From an uncultured Hyphomonas sp. (GTDB taxonomy: Bacteria > Pseudomonadota > Alphaproteobacteria > Caulobacterales > Hyphomonadaceae): 64,000 nt of DNA. Below the pieces are notes generated by a model. That model saw only the letters and a list, made by a program, of their open reading frames with translations, did not search any database and had not been told where the DNA came from. The DNA is taken from the NCBI RefSeq assembly GCF_963678875.1, contig NZ_OY787456.1:1364001-1428000 (forward strand), written 5' to 3'. Made by a program: the position numbers and the translations under genes. Numbering within the stretch: the stretch's first letter is position 1; the number at the start of each line of letters is the position of its first letter. This document shows, in pieces, positions 1 to 7,377 of the stretch.

Positions 1-882
1 GTCTGCGACGGGGATGGAGATGTCCTGCATCTTCTCCAGCATCTTGATGCGGGACTGGGCCTGGCGGGCCTTGGACGCCTTGGCGCGGAACCGGTCGACG
101 AAGCTCTGCAGGTGGGCGCGTTCCTTGGCCTGTTTGGCTTGCTGGGATTCCAGCTGCGCCAGCTTGGCGGCGCGCAGTTTCAGCCAGTCGTCATATCCGC
201 CCGGCGTAATGGAAAGCTTCTTGTGCTCCAGCGCCATCGTGTGGGTGACGCAGCGGTTCAGCATCTCCCGGTCGTGGCTTACGATCAAAACCGTGTACGG
301 ATATTTTCGAATGTAGCCCTCAAGCCAGGCGGCGCCTTCAAGGTCCAGATAGTTGGTCGGCTCGTCCAGCAGAAGGAAGTCCGGCTGCGAGAACAGGACC
401 CCGGCAATCGCCGCGCGCATACGCCAGCCGCCGGAGAATTCCTTCGTGGCGCGGGAGAGGTCCTCGTCCGAAAAACCGAGGCCGTGCAGCACTTCCGCCG
501 CGCGCGCCTCGGCGGACCAGGCGTCGATGTCCATCAGGCGCTCATGGATCTCGCCGATCCGGTTCGAATCCGTCGCGGTCTCGGCTTCCTGCATCAGGGC
601 GTGGCGCTCAGTATCGGCGGCAAGGACGACGTCCAGGATGGTGTCATCCGTCGGGGCGACTTCCTGCGCCACCCAGCCAAGCCGGGCGCCGGTGTTCAGC
701 CTGATCGACGCATCATTGGTCGGATGCTCCACATCCTCCCGGATCAGGCGCAGCAGGGTCGACTTGCCGGTGCCATTGCGGCCGACAAGCCCGACTTTCC
801 AGCCAGCCGAGATCTGCGCCGAGGCAGACTCGAACAGCGGCCGGGCTTCGACCTGAAAATCGAGGTTGGTGATCGTGAGCAT
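1..882 (-). CDS. ABC-F family ATP-binding protein (cut by window edge)
   Basis: The first 294 residues are visible; the gene runs off the left edge. ABC-F proteins are soluble twin-ATPase proteins that act on the ribosome rather than as transporters. The first ATPase domain is complete: Walker A GRNGTGKS at residues 34-41, signature FSGGW near 149-153, Walker B with LLLDEPTNYLD near 170-180, and the switch histidine in VSHDRE. It is followed by the Lys/Arg/Gln-rich linker (KLAQLESQQAKQAKERAH) typical of the ABC-F inter-domain arm. No membrane segment is present. The start ATG at 882 begins directly with the domain (MLTITNL), as usual. The second ATPase domain lies outside the window, so the subfamily (Uup, YbiT or another) cannot be settled. 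Confidence 0.93.
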   Translation of the reverse strand, partial: MLTITNLDFQVEARPLFESASAQISAGWKVGLVGRNGTGKSTLLRLIREDVEHPTNDASIRLNTGARLGWVAQEVAPTDDTILDVVLAADTERHALMQEAETATDSNRIGEIHERLMDIDAWSAEARAAEVLHGLGFSDEDLSRATKEFSGGWRMRAAIAGVLFSQPDFLLLDEPTNYLDLEGAAWLEGYIRKYPYTVLIVSHDREMLNRCVTHTMALEHKKLSITPGGYDDWLKLRAAKLAQLESQQAKQAKERAHLQSFVDRFRAKASKARQAQSRIKMLEKMQDISIPVAD

Positions 883-959
883 GCGCGGGTGTGTAACCGG
901 GCCAGTTGTGAAAGCAAGGGCGGCTTGCGCCTCTCCCAAATGCGGGCCGGAAAAAGGGG

Positions 960-1060
960 CCCGCCATGCCGATCTGTCCGGGGGGCAGGACAAGGCATGG
1001 CGGGCTGTTCGCTGTCCCCGAGTGCGGTGGGAGAATGGGGAAATGGTATCCAGCGAAGAA
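960..1060 (-). ncRNA. Candidate small RNA, unit A of a four-unit array (C-rich loops)
   Basis: Read on the minus strand, this unit has two hairpins. The first pairs TTCGCTG with CAGCGAA (1008-1014 with 1051-1057) and has an inner TCCCC/GGGGA stem (1015-1019 with 1037-1041). The second pairs 994-1004 with 960-970 (11 bp perfect), with an inner TGTCC/GGACA stem closing a loop that contains six consecutive C. A run of five T follows on the minus strand (951-955), so the second hairpin looks like a Rho-independent terminator. The next gene downstream is the ABC-F ATPase. Transcription is inferred and no promoter was recognised with confidence. A shared TGGATAAT box lies upstream. Confidence 0.5.
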
Positions 1061-1143
1061 GTCCAAAGTGCGGGCTTCACAGACAGGACGTCCCAGTCTG
1101 GCGGATTATCCAGAATATTTTCCCGGATATGAAAAAAGGAAGG

Positions 1144-1224
1144 GCCCGCCGTACCAGTTATGATCAGGGCTGGTGCGGCGGGCAGTCCGCATCTGACCTA
1201 TTCAGGGGTGTCATAGCGAACGGG
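1144..1224 (-). ncRNA. Candidate small RNA, unit B (C-rich loops, T6 tail)
   Basis: This is the second copy of the two-hairpin element. The terminator-like hairpin pairs 1170-1183 with 1144-1157 (14 bp, one G-T wobble) around a loop starting CCCTGATC, followed on the minus strand by CCTTCC and six T (1132-1137). The upstream hairpin pairs GTTCGC with GCGGAC (1216-1221 with 1185-1190, one wobble) and has an inner TGAC/GTCA stem around an ACCCC loop. Its sequence differs from units A, C and D while the pairing is kept. That suggests the RNA fold is what is under selection. Confidence 0.5.
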
Positions 1225-1298
1225 ATCCACTTTTGTGACGTCTGGCAGCGCGGCATTATCCATTTTTGGCGGAGACTCTGGCGGACACAGAGAGAAAA

Positions 1299-1394
1299 CC
1301 CGCCATGTCGTCCATCGCGGGGGGTGAGGACGGGACGACATGGCGGGCGGTTCGCCGTTCGGTTTCCAGGGGGAAGAAACGATTCGAACGGGAC
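1299..1394 (-). ncRNA. Candidate small RNA, unit C (best-formed hairpins)
   Basis: This is the third copy. The 3' hairpin is a perfect 15-bp stem (1333-1347 with 1299-1313) around a 19-nt loop containing CCCCCC. On the minus strand TTTT (1295-1298) follows, as in an intrinsic terminator. The 5' hairpin stacks CCGTTCG/CGAACGG (1355-1361 with 1385-1391) on GTTTC/GAAAC (1362-1366 with 1376-1380), closing a TTCCCCCTG loop. Both loops are C-rich on the minus strand, the property used by alphaproteobacterial trans-acting small RNAs to reach Shine-Dalgarno sequences. Confidence 0.55.
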
Positions 1395-1513
1395 CTCTCT
1401 CGTCCTGTCCATATGGGGCAGTGGGGCTCTGTTTCCATGGCATTCACGCGTTCGTGAGAGGTGAAATTCCGGTAAGGATTCCCGGACCGGAAAAGCCCCT
1501 GAAATGTGGAGGT

Positions 1514-1613
1514 GCCCGCCATGCTGTCTGCTTGGGGCTCAGGGGGTAAGGCAGACAACATGGCGGGCGGTTCGCTGTGTTGTTTCAGGGAGGAATCAAC
1601 AGCGAACGGGACC
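1514..1613 (-). ncRNA. Candidate small RNA, unit D (anti-Shine-Dalgarno loop)
   Basis: This is the fourth copy, nearest the protein gene ending at 1719. The 3' hairpin pairs 1551-1568 with 1514-1531 (18 bp, one mismatch). Its loop holds CCCCC and CCCC on the minus strand. The 5' hairpin pairs 1599-1607 with 1570-1578 (9 bp perfect), and its inner loop reads CTCCCT next to TTC, which gives CCTCC, the anti-Shine-Dalgarno core. Unlike the other units it has no T-run directly after the 3' stem. It could therefore be processed from a longer transcript, or read from the upstream gene. Confidence 0.5.
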
Positions 1614-1718
1614 GGTTGCGGCGAACCGCTTACAGGTCGAACGCGGCACTCCGCACTTTCCGTCGCTGAGATATGAAACGTGTCAGAAGTTTAATCTGAA
1701 GGTGTGGCAGGCCACCGC

Positions 1719-2207
1719 CTATTTGATCTCTTGGAGGTCGTCCCAGTATTCGATGGGGGGAATGTCGCGGATCATCTCTTCGACCATGGCCGTGAACCCG
1801 GCATTGAAATAGCCGGACGTGAGCGCCCACATTGCGCGGCCGCGTTCGGTGCCGAGCACGAAATAGATCACGCCGCGATAGGTTTCCCACGACTCCTTGT
1901 CCATGGCGCCGGACTTGTATTGCAGCCACTCGTATTCGCGTGCGCGCATCTGGCCGATCATCCAGAAGATCACCTTGGTCTTCTCTTCGAAACTCGGCGT
2001 TTCGACTTGCGACAGAATCCGGCCGAGTTCCGGAAACTCGACGAATTTGTAGACGCCGGTCTGATCGTTCGCGAGCTGTGTCTGCCGTGACTCCGAACGC
2101 AGCAGCACGGTGCCCTGACGGACCTGTATGGACAGGAAAATCAGGGTCGCAGCAACCACGACGACGCCGGCGATCTGGGCGATATAGGCAATCTGCTCAA
2201 GAGTCAT
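1719..2207 (-). CDS. Membrane-anchored protein of unknown function, 162 aa
   Basis: The protein has one N-terminal membrane segment (about residues 8-27, rich in V, A, I and L) ending in SIQVRQ, and then a soluble alpha-helical domain with several Trp, Tyr and Glu residues. This resembles a widespread alphaproteobacterial group of short anchored proteins with a QIRQN-like sequence after the helix. The function is not known to me. The ATG at 2207 was chosen because it starts the hydrophobic segment and overlaps the preceding 34-codon ORF as ATGA. Reading further upstream would run into a duplicated DUF6090-like remnant. The candidate small-RNA array begins about 100 bases downstream. Confidence 0.7.
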   Translation of the reverse strand: MTLEQIAYIAQIAGVVVVAATLIFLSIQVRQGTVLLRSESRQTQLANDQTGVYKFVEFPELGRILSQVETPSFEEKTKVIFWMIGQMRAREYEWLQYKSGAMDKESWETYRGVIYFVLGTERGRAMWALTSGYFNAGFTAMVEEMIRDIPPIEYWDDLQEIK

Positions 2208-2308
2208 TTTGGATTTCCCGTCGAACCAGTCGCGCCGATCAGCGTCTCGATACCGACCGTGAACCAGTCCTGCTTGCGGAAGGCGTCGGTGATGCGTCGC
2301 AGGATCAT
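2204..2308 (-). CDS. 34-aa truncated copy of the DUF6090-like N-terminus
   Basis: This short reading frame begins like the gene just upstream: FRKQDWFTVGIETLI here matches IRKQDWFTVGIETLI there, also at DNA level (2240-2308 against 3025-3093). After that it diverges (GATGSTGNPK) and stops. Both ends overlap the neighbours by ATGA, so the three frames are arranged for coupled translation. It may be the relic of a tandem duplication with an internal deletion, kept as a coupling leader. Whether the peptide is made or matters is unknown. Confidence 0.4.
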   Translation of the reverse strand: MILRRITDAFRKQDWFTVGIETLIGATGSTGNPK

Positions 2309-3093
2309 TCTGGTGTCTCCAGATCAGACACCAGCGACGCCGCCTGTCGATCAAGGTAGTCAAGCAGCGACCGGAGTCCCGAAAGATTGCTCAGGCGCGC
2401 ATTCAGCTTGGGCCGGAGCGCCGTCGATTCCCGGAGACTTGCGGCTGAGCGCACAACCAGCGCAAAATCTTCTGGTGGCGGACAGTCTTTGTAGGATGAA
2501 GTGGAGTTTGTACCTGGCAGGCTGGGCTCGAAACTGGCCGCTGACAGACAGTCAGCCATGCGCATGCCGACGCGGCCTTCGATCAATTGGCGTACCAGGT
2601 CGGTATAGGCGGATCTGAATGTCAGTGAAATTTCAATCTCGCTGGCAGAGTCTTCATAATAGTCGCGCAGTCGGCGTTGCATTGATCCGCTGGCGATGAG
2701 GTCCAGATCGCCGGCATTCTGAAGTTCTTTGTAGACCTGCGCCGACGGTGCGAACGGCCATTCGCCGCTGGCAATCCAGCTGTCGCGGACAAACCGCCAC
2801 GTCTCATCAACCGCGTCCGGCGGATCGGACCGCAGAGCGTCATCAACGCGCAGGGCGGCTTCCATGACTTCCTCGTACCACTGCCGACGAGTCGCAAAGG
2901 CATCAAGATCAGCGCGCAAATCGGCAATCAGTCGCTCACGCGAGGTCTCCGCCTCAATCCGATGCTGTCGCGCCTCATTCCAGTTATTGACCTGCAGACC
3001 GATGAACACACCGAAGACGACAATCAGCGTCTCGATGCCGACCGTGAACCAGTCCTGCTTGCGGATGGAGGTGGCGAGACGCTGGAGGATCAT
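2305..3093 (-). CDS. DUF6090-like membrane-anchored protein, 262 aa
   Basis: The N-terminus is a short basic amphipathic stretch, then one hydrophobic helix (about residues 20-36, ending in FIGLQVNNWNEAR). The QxNNWNE sequence after the helix is the hallmark of the DUF6090 group. The rest is a predicted helical, probably periplasmic or cytoplasmic, domain with many Arg/Glu pairs. The function of the family is unknown. It is the first of three ATGA-coupled frames. The family name is from memory of the motif; the single membrane anchor is visible directly. Confidence 0.75.
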   Translation of the reverse strand: MILQRLATSIRKQDWFTVGIETLIVVFGVFIGLQVNNWNEARQHRIEAETSRERLIADLRADLDAFATRRQWYEEVMEAALRVDDALRSDPPDAVDETWRFVRDSWIASGEWPFAPSAQVYKELQNAGDLDLIASGSMQRRLRDYYEDSASEIEISLTFRSAYTDLVRQLIEGRVGMRMADCLSAASFEPSLPGTNSTSSYKDCPPPEDFALVVRSAASLRESTALRPKLNARLSNLSGLRSLLDYLDRQAASLVSDLETPE

Positions 3094-3209
3094 CGGGAAT
3101 CCTCTGGCGTGGATGGAATGAGCCGCATTTTGATTGTCCCCCCAGCTCTATGGCTTGAGGTTACCCTAAGCGGTTTTGGTGCGCTGACAACAAAATGTCA
3201 GTTTGCGTG

Positions 3210-3809
3210 TCACTTGCCGACATAGATCAGCGTCCGGCGGGGCACGTCCTTCAGGAAGGTTGCCAGGTCTTTCTTCGAGAAGACGATGCAGCCATTCGAG
3301 CGGCCGAGCTTGCCCCATTTCTGCAGGAAAGCCGGCTCGGCATAGTCGGCCGCGTGGATGACGATGGCTCGGGCCCGGGCGTTGGCATTCGTCGGGTCGA
3401 GACCGTCGAGGCGGAGAGAATTGCCGTGCTTGCCGACATATTGCTCAGCGAGGAGGTAGGCGCCCTCAGGGCTCGCAGAGGAGCCGGGCACATCGGAGAA
3501 TTTGTCGAGATAGCCGTCATGATCCTGGTCGGAGCCGGAGCCATGGGCGGCGCGGAACGTCTCCTCCACGAGGCCCGTCTTCAGATTGATGAGATAGGCG
3601 CGCTTCTCGCTGGAGCGGCGGGCATAATCCACGATGACGAGATGAGTCGATTCAGCTGTATCGCCATGGGTCTTCAGGGAGGCGAGGGCCCGGCCCAGTA
3701 GGTCCGGCCGGATGATGCCCTGGGGATCGATAGGAATCGCGGTGGCGGGCAGGGCAGAGAGGCAGAGTGCGGCCAGACTGGCGGCGATCCCGACCGAGAA
3801 GCGGCTCAT
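3210..3809 (-). CDS. Murein L,D-transpeptidase catalytic domain protein, secreted
   Basis: A 199-aa secreted protein. A signal peptide is clear (about residues 1-24, ending ATA). The catalytic core shows His162 (VIHAADY) and SNGC at 181-184, the HG...S-x-G-C arrangement of YkuD-type transpeptidases that attack a D-Ala-containing peptide through the Cys. The length and the DYARRSSEKRAYLI...LKTG segment fit the YkuD_2 branch (single domain without a LysM). It would form 3-3 cross-links or attach proteins to peptidoglycan in the periplasm. The ATG at 3809 has a good AGAGAGGA ribosome site. The stop of the small membrane protein upstream overlaps it as ATGA. Confidence 0.88.
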   Translation of the reverse strand: MSRFSVGIAASLAALCLSALPATAIPIDPQGIIRPDLLGRALASLKTHGDTAESTHLVIVDYARRSSEKRAYLINLKTGLVEETFRAAHGSGSDQDHDGYLDKFSDVPGSSASPEGAYLLAEQYVGKHGNSLRLDGLDPTNANARARAIVIHAADYAEPAFLQKWGKLGRSNGCIVFSKKDLATFLKDVPRRTLIYVGK

Positions 3810-3994
3810 GGGGCTTTTCCTCTCTTTGCAGGTGCGGCAAGCGGAGCAGGCTTTGCCGTTAGGGAAGCTGCCTTTCCATGATGCATCATGCGGCCAGCCT
3901 CTCGCCAGATCATGAACGTGACAAGCCCCGCCACGCATACACTGGCGATGCAAATGAGGGTCAGGGCGGTGATCAGGGTTTTGATCTGGAGCAT
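3806..3994 (-). CDS. Small single-pass membrane protein, 62 aa
   Basis: One hydrophobic segment spans about residues 8-30. It is followed by a His/Lys-containing stretch (EAGRMMHHGKAA) and an Ala/Pro/Lys-rich tail. The ATG at 3994 was preferred over a longer frame because it has GGAAAGG upstream and begins at the membrane segment. The stop codon overlaps the L,D-transpeptidase start (ATGA), so the two are probably translated together. A role in the cell envelope is inferred only from this coupling. No family was recognised. Confidence 0.6.
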   Translation of the reverse strand: MLQIKTLITALTLICIASVCVAGLVTFMIWREAGRMMHHGKAASLTAKPAPLAAPAKRGKAP

Positions 3995-4106
3995 GTCGCG
4001 TGCCTTTCCATTCGGGGCGGGCACGCGGACGTCGCGGAAGGCCTTGGCGCAGCGTGGCCGGTGAGTATGGTATCTCCAGAAAAATTGCGGAAATGAGGGC
4101 AGGAAA

Positions 4107-5195
4107 ATGGCCGACGCGCCAACAGCAAACGATCTGTTTAGTGGCACCAAGGAGGTCGCCGAGTCACACCGGTTCGACGAGACCGCGCTGGCTGCCTGGA
4201 TGGAAGAGAATGTCGAGGGCTATGAAGGCCCGCTGGAAGTACGCCAGTTCAAGGGCGGCCAGTCCAACCCGACCTACCAACTGGTGACCCCGAAAAAGAA
4301 ATACGTGATGCGCCGCAAGCCGCCCGGCAAGCTGCTGCCGAGTGCCCATGCCGTGGACCGGGAATACCGCGTGATTTCCGCGCTCTACCCGCTCGGCTAT
4401 CCTGTGGCCCGCCCTTACGGCCTGTGCACCGACGAAAGCGTGGTCGGCACGATGTTCTACATCATGGACATGGTGGAAGGTCGCATCCTGTGGGACGGCA
4501 CCCTGCCGGACTATGAGCCTGCCGAGCGCCGCGCCATCTATGAGGCCAAGGTGAAGACCTTTGCCGACCTGCACAATGTCGACTGGCGCGCCGCCGGCCT
4601 TGAAGGCTTCGGAAAGGAGGGCGACTATGTTGCCCGCCAGATCCACCGCTGGACGAAACAGTACAAGGCCTCGGAAACCCAGCACATTCCGGAAATGGAA
4701 CAGCTGATCGAGTGGCTGCCGAAAAACATCCCGCCGGGCGACAAGACCACGATCGTCCATGGCGACTACCGTCTCGACAACATGGTGCTGCATCCGACTG
4801 AGCCGAAAGTGATTGCTGTCCTCGACTGGGAGCTGTGCACGCTGGGCGATCCGCTGGCGGACTTCTCCTATCACCTGATGAACTGGGTGATGCCGCCGGG
4901 CGACTCAACGCGCGGCTCGATCATGGCGATTGATGACCTCAAGGCCTGGGGCATCCCGACCATGGAGGAATATGTCGATATGTACTGCAAGCATACCGGT
5001 CGCGACGGCCTGCCGGAGCTCGACTATTACTTCGCCTATAACGGCTTCCGTCTTGCGGGCATCCTTCAGGGCATCATCGGCCGCGTGCGTGACGGCACAG
5101 CCAACAGCGCAAACGCGGAAAGTAACGCGGCGCGCGTCGTGCCGCTGGCGCAGTTCGCCGCCAGCTATGCCCGCAAAGCCGGAATGCCGGGCTAG
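4107..5195 (+). CDS. Phosphotransferase (APH/ACAD10-like) family protein
   Basis: A 362-aa aminoglycoside-phosphotransferase-fold protein. Kinase-like signatures are HGDYRLDN at 218-225 (catalytic Asp220) and LDWE at 239-242 (metal-binding DxE), followed by LGDPLADFSYHL. In this branch, related to the kinase part of ACAD10, the substrate is thought to be a hydroxyacyl compound on its way to beta-oxidation rather than an antibiotic. The N-terminal GGQSNPTY motif is typical of this branch. Start ATG 4107 has AGGGCAGGA upstream. The catabolic genes downstream (hydrolase, crotonases) fit a role in acyl-CoA metabolism, but the substrate is not determinable here. Confidence 0.88.
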   Translation: MADAPTANDLFSGTKEVAESHRFDETALAAWMEENVEGYEGPLEVRQFKGGQSNPTYQLVTPKKKYVMRRKPPGKLLPSAHAVDREYRVISALYPLGYPVARPYGLCTDESVVGTMFYIMDMVEGRILWDGTLPDYEPAERRAIYEAKVKTFADLHNVDWRAAGLEGFGKEGDYVARQIHRWTKQYKASETQHIPEMEQLIEWLPKNIPPGDKTTIVHGDYRLDNMVLHPTEPKVIAVLDWELCTLGDPLADFSYHLMNWVMPPGDSTRGSIMAIDDLKAWGIPTMEEYVDMYCKHTGRDGLPELDYYFAYNGFRLAGILQGIIGRVRDGTANSANAESNAARVVPLAQFAASYARKAGMPG

Positions 5196-5235
5196 GTTCG
5201 CAAGCGAGCGACCTGGGCCCAGTCATACCAAGTTC

Positions 5236-5274
5236 GCGCCCGTCCTGACGGATTGGAAGTCAGGACGCTGGCGC
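5236..5274 (+). promoter_or_regulatory. Strong hairpin just upstream of the TonB receptor start
   Basis: CGTCCTGAC (5241-5249) pairs perfectly with GTCAGGACG (5259-5267). The stem is extended by GCGCC/GGCGC (5236-5240 with 5270-5274) across a two-base bulge. It ends 13 bases before the receptor ATG and abuts its GGGGGA ribosome site. No T-run follows, so a terminator is less likely than a leader element or an mRNA-stability structure. Confidence 0.4.
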
Positions 5275-5287
5275 TGGGGGATTCTTC

Positions 5288-7342
5288 ATGAAAATCCGGC
5301 ACATGCTTTTGCTCTCGTGTGTTCTGACAGGGACGGCCTTGCCGGTTCTGGCCGAGCCAGCCGAAACTGCAGAAGTTGAAAGCCGGCAGGACGCTGTAAT
5401 CGTCCATGGCCGCGGACTTGAACTGATCGGCGCGGCAGGGGCGGCGAGTGAAGGCGTCGTCGGTTATGCTGACTTCGAGGACAGGCCGCTGTCCCGGGTT
5501 GGTGAACTGGTCGAAGTGATCCCCGGCGCTGTGGCGACGCAGCACTCCGGTGAAGGCAAGGCGAACCAGTATTTCCTGCGAGGGTTCAATCTCGATCACG
5601 GAACGGACTTTTCGGCGAGCTTCGATGGCGTGCCGGTAAACTTGCGCACGCATGGTCATGGCCAAGGCTATCTCGACCTCAATTTCGTGATCCCGGAAAT
5701 CGTCGAGCGCGTGGATTATTGGAAGGGACCATATCGGGCTTTCAATGGCGACTTTTCCGCCGCAGGGGCTGCCGGCTATCAGACATATGATGCGCTTGAT
5801 CGTCCGTTTGCGGAAATCTCCGCCGGAGAGAACGGCTATCTGCGCGGCGTCACTGCGGGTGCGATTGAGGCGGGCCCGAACACGCGGCTGCTGTTGGCGG
5901 CGGAGACGCTGGCTTATGACGGGCCATGGGACCTCGATCAGGACCTGCAAAAGCTGAATGGCTTCGCAAAACTTGTTCATGAGACAGGCAACTGGCGGCT
6001 GGAAGGTTCGGCGTCGGCGTATGACTCTTCATGGAACGCGACAGACCAGGTCCCCTTGCGGGCCGTGCAGTCCGGCCAGATCGGACGCTTCGGCGTGATT
6101 GATCCGGATCTCGGCGGGGAGACCCACCGCTATGGCCTGACCGGGCATGCCCGCTACAGCCATGCCGATGGCGCGGAAACCAATCTTCTGGCCTATTTTG
6201 TTGACTATGAACTGTCTCTGTTCTCCGACTTCACATACTTCCTGGAAGACCCGGTGAATGGCGATGAATTCGAGCAGTTCGACTCCCGTTCTTACTATGG
6301 CGGCAGCGTCCGGCATCAGCGGGATCTGTCCGATCGGGTGAAGCTGCGCGCAGGGTTGGACGTCCGGCAAGATGATATATCCGACGTCGGGTTGTTCCGG
6401 ACGGCAGCGCGTGAGCGCCTGTCCTCCGTGAGGCAGGACTCCGTGACCGAAACCAGCCTCTCTGGCTGGGCTGAGGCTGAAATTGCGTTCAGTGACCGGC
6501 TGCGTCTGACTGCCGGCCTGCGCGGAGACTATTACGAAGCGGACGTCGATGCCCGCAGTCTGCCGGCGAACAGCGGGACGGCGGACGACACCCTGCTGTC
6601 ACCCAGCCTCGCGCTGGCCTGGCGCGCGGCTGACGGCGTGGAGCTCTACGCAAACTACGGGCAGGGCCTGCATTCGAACGATGTGCGCGGTGCTACCATA
6701 ACGATCGATCCGGCAAGCGGTGACCCAGCTTCGCAAGTGCCTATCCTGGTGCGGGCAGAGGGGGGCGAGATCGGCGCGCGCCTCGAACGCGGCAGCTTCA
6801 AGGCCTCCGTCGCGCTGTTCACGCTGGACCTCGATTCAGAACTCGTCTTCGTCGGGGACGCAGGAACGACGGAAGCGAACGATGCGTCGTCCCGGACCGG
6901 TATTGAAACAAATCTGTTCTGGCAGCCGACCGAATGGCTGGTCGCAGATTTGAGCGCTGCCTGGACGGATTCCGAGTTCGATATTCCCGGCAATGCCACG
7001 GAAATTCCAGGCGCGGTGAAAGAAGTGATCGGCGGCGGCTTCGTCGCGCGCTTCGACCCGTGGACGTTCAGCGGCCGTTTGCGGCACTTCGGCGGGGCGC
7101 CGCTCGTGGAAGACGGTTCGCTGGATGCCGACGATACGAGCGTCGTAAATTTTGCGGCGAATGTGGATTGGCGCAACGCGACCTTCGGCATCGAACTGCT
7201 GAATGCGTTCAACTCAAAGGACGAGGACATCACCTATTTCTACGAGTCGCAGCTTGCCGGAGAAGGGTCTCCGGTAGAAGATATTCACTTCCACCCGGTG
7301 GAGCCGCGCCAGCTGAGATTCAGCGTCCGCTACAATTTCTGA
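5288..7342 (+). CDS. TonB-dependent outer-membrane receptor
   Basis: A 684-aa receptor. A signal peptide (about residues 1-22) precedes a plug domain with the typical run of LSRVGELVEVIPG, FLRGFNLDHG and VERVDYWKGP. The rest is a beta-barrel of alternating aromatic strands that ends in SVRYNF, with a terminal Phe as needed for BAM insertion. There is no carboxypeptidase-like or STN extension. It would import a large or scarce substrate with energy from TonB. The next gene, an MFS carrier, starts 35 bases later, suggesting uptake across both membranes of the same compound. Substrate (siderophore, vitamin, glycan or peptide) cannot be told from the sequence alone. Confidence 0.93.
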   Translation: MKIRHMLLLSCVLTGTALPVLAEPAETAEVESRQDAVIVHGRGLELIGAAGAASEGVVGYADFEDRPLSRVGELVEVIPGAVATQHSGEGKANQYFLRGFNLDHGTDFSASFDGVPVNLRTHGHGQGYLDLNFVIPEIVERVDYWKGPYRAFNGDFSAAGAAGYQTYDALDRPFAEISAGENGYLRGVTAGAIEAGPNTRLLLAAETLAYDGPWDLDQDLQKLNGFAKLVHETGNWRLEGSASAYDSSWNATDQVPLRAVQSGQIGRFGVIDPDLGGETHRYGLTGHARYSHADGAETNLLAYFVDYELSLFSDFTYFLEDPVNGDEFEQFDSRSYYGGSVRHQRDLSDRVKLRAGLDVRQDDISDVGLFRTAARERLSSVRQDSVTETSLSGWAEAEIAFSDRLRLTAGLRGDYYEADVDARSLPANSGTADDTLLSPSLALAWRAADGVELYANYGQGLHSNDVRGATITIDPASGDPASQVPILVRAEGGEIGARLERGSFKASVALFTLDLDSELVFVGDAGTTEANDASSRTGIETNLFWQPTEWLVADLSAAWTDSEFDIPGNATEIPGAVKEVIGGGFVARFDPWTFSGRLRHFGGAPLVEDGSLDADDTSVVNFAANVDWRNATFGIELLNAFNSKDEDITYFYESQLAGEGSPVEDIHFHPVEPRQLRFSVRYNF

Positions 7343-7377
7343 CTCTGCGGTCTTCGGAAAAGGATACGATCGGCGCA

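Noticed and set aside
1164..1561. Overlapping short frames inside the hairpin array
   Set aside because: They run across perfect stems in both directions and match no family. The palindromes themselves create open frames.
960..1613. CRISPR-like array
   Set aside because: The repeated parts are long palindromes with different spacing and different sequence, not identical short direct repeats with uniform spacers.
5196..5287. Cobalamin riboswitch before the TonB receptor
   Set aside because: Only 92 bases long with one simple hairpin; none of the conserved cobalamin-box elements are present.
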